From Neocallimastix lanati (nom. inval.) (lineage: Eukaryota; Neocallimastigomycota; Neocallimastigomycetes; Neocallimastigales; Neocallimastigaceae): DNA of 64,000 bases. Shown here one piece after another: positions 52,277 to 64,000 of the stretch (position 1 is the stretch's first letter; each line of letters opens with the position of its first letter). The position numbers and the translations under genes were made by a program. The stretch spans positions 390,001 to 454,000 of the forward strand of contig JACVTC010000089.1 of assembly GCA_016946835.1 (NCBI GenBank). The letters run 5' to 3'. Below the pieces are notes generated by a model. It made no database searches. It was not told where the DNA came from and saw nothing but the letters and a program-made list of their open reading frames with translations.

Positions 52277-52604
52277 ATTTACTAACTAAAAAAAAAAAAA
52301 ACAATATAAACGATTGAAATTTAATTTTATAATCAATCAATAATTATTTAAAATAATTTTTTAAAAATGTTAATAATTACCTAATATTATATAATATAAA
52401 TTTGTGTGAAGAGAAAAAAATTAATTTTTTTTTTTTTTAAATATTTTTTTCTTTTTTTTTTTTTTAATCAATTCCAATATATTTATAATTTAATGAATTA
52501 TATATTTTTATTTATTTTTATCCAATCTATTTGATGTATATAAATTGATTGATATAAAAAATTTTTATTTTAAAGTTTAGTTTTAATTGGCTTAGGACAT
52601 TATA

Positions 52605-52640
<36 letters not shown>

Positions 52641-54077
52641 TAATTTTAGTATTAAATTTTTAATAATTTATATATGATTATATGCAATTGTAAATATATT
52701 TGTAAAAAAAAATATAATATATATAAAAAAGGGAATTAAAAATTAAAAAATTAAAAATAAAATTTAAAAAAAAAAAAAAAAAAAAAAAGAATTAATATAT
52801 ACTATAATAAATATTTATGTACATTTTTTTTATATGATATAATGAACTTGATAAAAAATTATATTAAAATTAATATATAAAGGGAAAAAAAAAATTAAAA
52901 TGATATAATTAATTTAATCAACCTATTAGTGAAGGTTTATATTACTATCGTGGAAGAAAAAAAATGGGAATAACTGAAAAATTGAATGTGATATATGATT
53001 TAGATTTATATGAATTTTATGGCATAAATAATTTTCATATTTTTTATTATTTTTTATTTTCTATGATTTTTGGAATTTATATGAAAATAATAAAGTTTTT
53101 GAATATTTTTTTTGACAATAAAAAAAAAAAAAAAAAAAAAAATTGAAAGACTATATTATTTTATAATTAATATTAAGGTTTTAGGGAAGACCTTCATATA
53201 ATTAATTTAATAAAATATCTCGGTATATTAAGACAACATACCCCAAGTTTTTAACTGAGATTTTTTAACATGGAGAATTTAGTTATCATTTAAATACTTA
53301 CTAATAAAGATTATACAATATTTATTGAGAGAAAAAGACTTAATTAGGAGAGGTCTCTTTTATTTATATATTAATATTATTTAGTTTAATAAATAATAAT
53401 AGAAAAATTAGCGTAATTGAGATAATTTAAATTATTTGATTAAATAAATTAAAGGAAAATTGACAGGCTATGGAATAATCTTGTTAAAAATCACAGAAAT
53501 CTATTATTTTCATTTAAAAAGTTCTTTAAATAATGTAGTTATTTGTCCTGAATATATATATTTAATTATAAAAGACTTTTGGTTTATTTAATTTTCTTTT
53601 ATTTATTTGTTTTTTATATTAAAATTTGTCATAATAATTCTCTTTGAATGAATACCACACAATAGATTCCAATACCATAAATCTATGATTATTTTGAAAA
53701 ATTTCATTATCAATAAGTTTTTTTTTTAATGAAAATTTCAATTACTAAAAAATAAGGTTTTTATTAAAAAGTTAATTTTTATTTTAATTATCATATGTTT
53801 TAATTTCGTTTTTATATATATCTTTTTTTCATATAAAATATAATAAAATAATATTATTTATTCTAGTGATTCAATTTCTAATTATTTGTTGTGTGAGGAA
53901 TAAGTAAATTATTATTTTCCATATTGGTTCGATGTTGACTTTCTAGAATGTGAAAGGTTTTTAATTATACCATTAAAAAAGATAATCAAGTTAATTATTT
54001 ATGACCAATTAAATAATATTGGATATATAATTTATTTACTAAAATAACTATATAGTGAATATTAGATTCAAAATTCA

Positions 54078-54113
<36 letters not shown>

Positions 54114-54359
54114 ATTTTACTTTTCACTATCGAATTGCTGCTTATTTAAAGTTAACTATAAAGTTCAATTAAGAAGAAGAATAAACATTTTATTTTGATT
54201 TAATATTAGTCTCTTAAATATCATCGCTAAAATTTTTTATATATTTTAATTTTTTTTTTATTTTATTATATTTTATATTATTATTTTCTTTTTTTGATAA
54301 AATCTTAAATAGAATTTTTATTAAAAATAATTGTTTTTTTTTATAAACTGAAGACTTTT
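52277..54359. other. AT-rich intergenic region
   Basis: No supportable gene. T runs upstream of Ran (52428-52465, 52608-52635), an A-rich patch at about 52765-52788, and a 60-codon frame at 52964-53146 that ends in a run of A, likely chance. It contains one copy of a diverged repeat (53925-54085). Confidence 0.6.
53925..54085. repeat. Diverged repeat, copy 1 (partner at 55255-55400)
   Basis: Landmarks GAATGTGAAAGGTTTTT, then a TTATAC-AAAAA-ATAA-CAAG-AATTA pattern and a later TTCAAAA-TC-AGAGA block, occur in the same order at 55255-55400. The two copies flank the 54.36-54.95 kb insertions. Family unknown. Confidence 0.5.
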
Positions 54360-54600
54360 GTCTCCCCCATATGTTAATATGAGTGTATGATTTACTGCCA
54401 TACCGGTACGGCGTCGGCGCTCTCAACTCCCCAGAAGCAAAGAAATTCCATATAGAAGCACCCTACGTGATCCTCAAGGGAAAGCAGAGTCCGCTATAGG
54501 TGGCGTCCTTGCCATCTCAGAGGAACTGGAAACTGTAATCCTCTCAGACAGGTTTACGCAATGGGATTCTTTAAGTGTTAGAAATATAGAAAACATACCT
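54360..54600 (+). pseudogene. GC-rich coding-like relic, family unknown
   Basis: About 240 bp near 47% GC in a background near 15-20%. The plus strand has protein-like stretches in two frames, e.g. YGVGALNSPEAKKFHIEA (about 54410-54463) and GGVLAISEELETVILSDRF (about 54500-54556), ending at a stop near 54604. It looks like a fragment of foreign or mobile origin. I do not recognise it. Confidence 0.4.
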
Positions 54601-54609
54601 ACCTGAGTA

Positions 54610-54699
54610 TCGAATCTAGTGCATTTCGAAATGTGGTGTATTTTTGTATGTGGCTAGTTTTTTAATAATCAAATAAATAATTAAATAAATAATAAATAT

Positions 54700-54730
<31 letters not shown>

Positions 54731-54945
54731 ATTGAATATTAATAAATTAATATTCAATAAAAATAATTTTTTATAATTCTTTTTTTAATAGAATATATTA
54801 TTATTTCTTTTGAAGTAGTTATTTAATAATATCTAATTGAAAAAATATATTATTATTTCTTTTAAAATAATAATTATTTATTTATGATTGTATAGAATAT
54901 CTTAAAAACGTATGGATTTATTTAAAAATATTTATACTAAGATTT
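54610..54945. mobile_element. Second MITE family, copy 2
   Basis: The left end GTGCATTTCGAAATGTGG and the body are collinear with 38252-38560 (TGTGGCTAGTTTTTTA, AATAGAATATATTATTATTT, TTTATGATTGTATAGAAT). The right terminus is eroded. A (TA)n run has expanded at about 54710-54731. Confidence 0.6.
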
Positions 54946-55544
54946 GATACTTTCGAGGGTCGATCCAGAGATTTATTAAAAATAAAAATATATAAAAAAT
55001 AAAGTTAATATATGAAAATATAATTATGATATTTTGGGATGAGTCGAAAATTATTTTTATTAAAAAATTTAAAAAAATAAACAAAGTACATTTTGTAAGA
55101 TGGACAGTAACAGTAAAGTAACAACAAAATTCTTTTTTAAACTAAAAGAAAGGTATCATATGATTTAACTTCTATAGAATCATTGAAGGAAGAACAATTA
55201 ATGCTATTTAAATTAGATGAACATAAAGGATCATCAATAAAATTTCTTTTTTCCCTTATCAGTTCAACAGTGACTCTTAAGAATGTGAAAGGTTTTTTAT
55301 TATAATACTCAAAAAATAACTCAAGAGAATTACTAATGACTAGTACATAGATAATGAGTGTATTTGACTCAAAACTCTTAAGAGAAATTTTTTAAAGTTT
55401 TTTTTCTCAGTATTAGTCTAAAGCTAAAGTTTCATCATGGAAGATGATATAAATACATTTGATAATTATTTCTTCACAATAAGAAGAGAATAAGAGTAAT
55501 TTTATAAATAAAATAAAAAGGCACTGATGAAATTTAAGATTTCA

Positions 55545-55582
<38 letters not shown>

Positions 55583-55831
55583 GTAATTATAAAATAAACA
55601 TATAAATAAATATAATTTTATTTTTATTTTATTTATATTTATTTTGTATTATTATTAATGTATTATTGTTTTTTCAATTTTATTTTTATTTTTTTATTTA
55701 TTACAAACAATTAAAATTAAATATAAGAAATATCTAAATAAGCTATTTTATTTATTTGTTTTTCTTTTAATAAGTGTTAATATAAATTTATTTAATTATA
55801 ATTTAATTTTTTTTTTTTTTTTCTTTTTTCT

Positions 55832-55877
<46 letters not shown>

Positions 55878-56124
55878 TTTATTTTTATTTTTATTTTTTT
55901 TTAATATTATTTATCAACATTATTTACTTTTATTTAACCTATTAATATGAAATTTATTTTATCATAATTAAATATATTATTATATATACACTTAGTAATT
56001 ATTCAAAATAATCGTTATAATTACTAAAATCGTATATATATATATATATTTAATTTTATTTTATTTTTTGACATTTTTTTAATTAGGTTTCGACAATTAT
56101 AATTTTTTTTTTTTTTTTTAATAA
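54946..56124. other. Intergenic region downstream of the phosphofructokinase
   Basis: AT-rich; includes repeat copy 2 (55255-55400), (AAT)n at about 55547-55580 and (TTTA)n at about 55835-55870. No gene seen. Confidence 0.6.
55255..55400. repeat. Diverged repeat, copy 2 (partner at 53925-54085)
   Basis: Contains AAGAATGTGAAAGGTTTTTT, the TTATAATACTCAAAAAATAA block and TTGACTCAAAACTCTTAAGAG in the order of copy 1. Confidence 0.5.
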
Positions 56125-61757
<5,633 letters not shown>

Positions 61758-64000
61758 TTTATCAAATTATATTATACCGATTTTCTTATTTAATATTACT
61801 TTTGAATAAAATAATTTTGTGTAGAAAGAAAAAAATTCAATATTATTATTTTAATGTAATTATTTTTATATTTCTTTAATACAATTATTTAATAAAGAGA
61901 AATATAAATAATTAAATTATAAAAAATTATTAATAAATATATATATAATTATTAATTTAATTTTTGATTTTATATTTTAATATATTTTTTATTTTTATTT
62001 TTTAAATTTAATTATTTTTTTTGTTTATTATATTTATTTTTTAATTTTATTAGTTGAAGAATAAATACATATAATTTTTATATTTAAATGTTTTAATATT
62101 ATCAAATATAATAATTATATATATTTAGTTTGTTACAAAAATTTTTTTTATTCTTTTTTATTTTTACTTTATTATTTTACTTTACTTTATTTTTATTTAA
62201 TTAAATTAAATTTAATTTAATTTAATTTAATTTAATTTTTTATAATTTAATTTTTTTTTAAAAATATGATTTTATTTTTTTATCATATTTTAAATATATT
62301 TTGATTTTTTTATGTAATAGTTATCTAGTTTATATTTTTAATTTTTTAATTTTTTAATTTTTTATCTTTTATTTTTTTTTTTATTATTTTTTTTTCTTGT
62401 TTTTTACAAAAAAATAAAAAATAAAAAAAAAAAAAAAAGGATAAAAAAATAAGAAAAATTTATAAGTATTGAAATAAAATTGAAATGCAATTTAGATTTA
62501 TTATTTATTAGATGGTATTATAATATTTCTTAATATTTGATAATAAATAATAACTGATAAAATTTAATTATATATATATTACAAAAGTATTCACTATGTA
62601 TATTTATATTAATATTTAATAAAAAAAAATAGTAAAGCTATTAATGATATAAAAGTATTTATTTTTTGAGAATGCTTTAATTAATGAAACTACTTAAATG
62701 GATGATTTATTAATTAGTATATTTTAGGCTTACAATATTATAATTTTTAATATATATAATACCTTTGTATATTAAAAATTTAATGATATTTGAAACTTTA
62801 ATAAATATAATTGCTATAATGTAATATAAATAAAATAATTATCTTTAAACACTATTTTTTTTTATTTATTTTATTTTATTATTTTATATAATAAATATAA
62901 AATAATTATACTAAAGTGAATATTGTGCTCTTTCCTTTTTTTTTTAATAAAAAAATTGCTCTTTTAATACGTTTATGATATATTTATTTTCCTTTAAATA
63001 TATAATTAATATGGTAATTAGTATTTATAAATATTATGAAAAATTTTTTATTATTTTTGTATAAGATATTTAAAAATATTCAAATATTTCAAAATATCAT
63101 CGAATTTAATTTTATAGATATTATTTTTAAATATGTTTGTAATTAATGCTGATATGAATTAGAACATAACATAAAATATATATATAAAAGTTTTATTTGT
63201 GTATATATCATTTAATATAATTTAAAATATCTAATTTAAAACATATATTTAAAGATATAATGTTTATATATTTAATGAACTTTAATTACACTTAAAATTT
63301 AATAATTTGAAATCTAATTTGAAATCTTCAAAAAGAAAAAATTTAAATAAGTTTTAATAATTAATGAAAATTTTCATGTTGTTAATAATATTTTATATTA
63401 ATAAAACATAGTGTTACATTATCATTATAGTTGTACAACTTTATTAATGTATAATTTCATTTTGTTATAATATACTGAAGGTTATATTTTAATGTAATAT
63501 TTTAAATAGTACTTAAATTTATAAATAAGAAAAAAATTTTTTTTCTATAAAATTATATTAAATATATATATATATAATAAATATATTAATTAATATATTT
63601 TAATTAAATATAAATCATAATTTATTATAATTTTTTATATGAAATTTTTAATTATAATATATATATGAAAATAAAAGTAAATAATACTTCGTTATTTTTA
63701 AAAAATATAAAAGATTTTTTCAAAATATATTATTTTTTTTTGTATAAACTTATTTATTTTTATGGTTCTAAATTAATTGTTCTTAAGAATATATATATTT
63801 CATGATGTAAATATGGTAAAATGTTATTTAATTATAGTAGTATCTTTACTTGTTGACTGTTATTTTGTAATGTCAATGAGAGACAGCTTAAATATAAAAT
63901 TTTCATAATTTTATTAGTAGAATAGCAAATATTCTTTAGATTTAATTGGCTATTTTTTTTCTTAATTGAATTATATACTTTTAAAAAGTCAGATTGTTAG
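61758..64000. other. AT-rich intergenic region upstream of the phosphofructokinase
   Basis: About 2.2 kb, no gene, RNA gene or mobile-element end seen. It should contain the promoter, but no specific motif stands out from the AT background. (TTTAA)n-like runs occur at about 62195-62240. Confidence 0.6.

Noticed and set aside
52964-53146. 60-codon plus-strand frame upstream of Ran
   Set aside because: Ends in an A run, has no recognisable domain and sits in AT-rich sequence; likely chance.

Overview
This is a very AT-rich eukaryotic window with long A/T homopolymers, short GT-AG introns of tens to a few hundred bases, and gene-poor stretches full of transposons. The phosphofructokinase at 56-62 kb has the N-terminal glyoxalase-like domain typical of fungal enzymes. 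Extreme AT content, poly-A/T tracts, and the mix of ABCA, Atm1-type ABC and RasGAP genes best fit an early-diverging fungus, most likely an anaerobic gut fungus (Neocallimastigomycota). The lineage is inferred; I could run no database search.

Five host genes are readable. They are a RasGAP/IQGAP-like gene cut by the left edge (31-1883, minus), a full-size ABCA transporter (19648-24843, minus), an Atm1/ABCB7-type organellar half-transporter (40575-43298, plus), the Ran GTPase in eight exons (51016-52276, minus), and a 12-exon fungal-type 6-phosphofructokinase (56125-61757, minus). They have unrelated jobs (Ras signalling, lipid transport, Fe-S/thiol export, nuclear transport, glycolysis) and show no clustering logic.

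The rest is mobile DNA. A MULE family has ends built from tandem copies of a GCATTTCGCC-type unit and makes 9-bp target duplications. Three insertions have perfect duplications: 3003 bp with a decayed transposase (6644-9646), 1601 bp internally deleted (36500-38100), and a 351-bp MITE (10540-10890). Older transposase copies lie at 34.3-38.2 kb and 45.2-47.2 kb. The 1601-bp element sits inside the 34-kb copy and itself carries a solo-LTR-like insertion. A LINE family gives one intact 1465-codon copy (12661-17058), an internally deleted copy (47.3-49.2 kb) and several relics (11.8-12.3, 18.2, 44.3-44.9, 44.9-45.2 kb). Two unexplained GC-rich islands lie at 10.4-11.35 kb and 54.36-54.6 kb.

The most interesting host observation is the phosphofructokinase. 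Its catalytic half keeps the fructose-6-phosphate and catalytic-Asp motifs but has lost the main ATP/Mg motifs, and a spliced-in 364-residue Asn/Lys/Glu-rich extension precedes the usual fungal N-domain. It may be a non-catalytic or repurposed paralogue.
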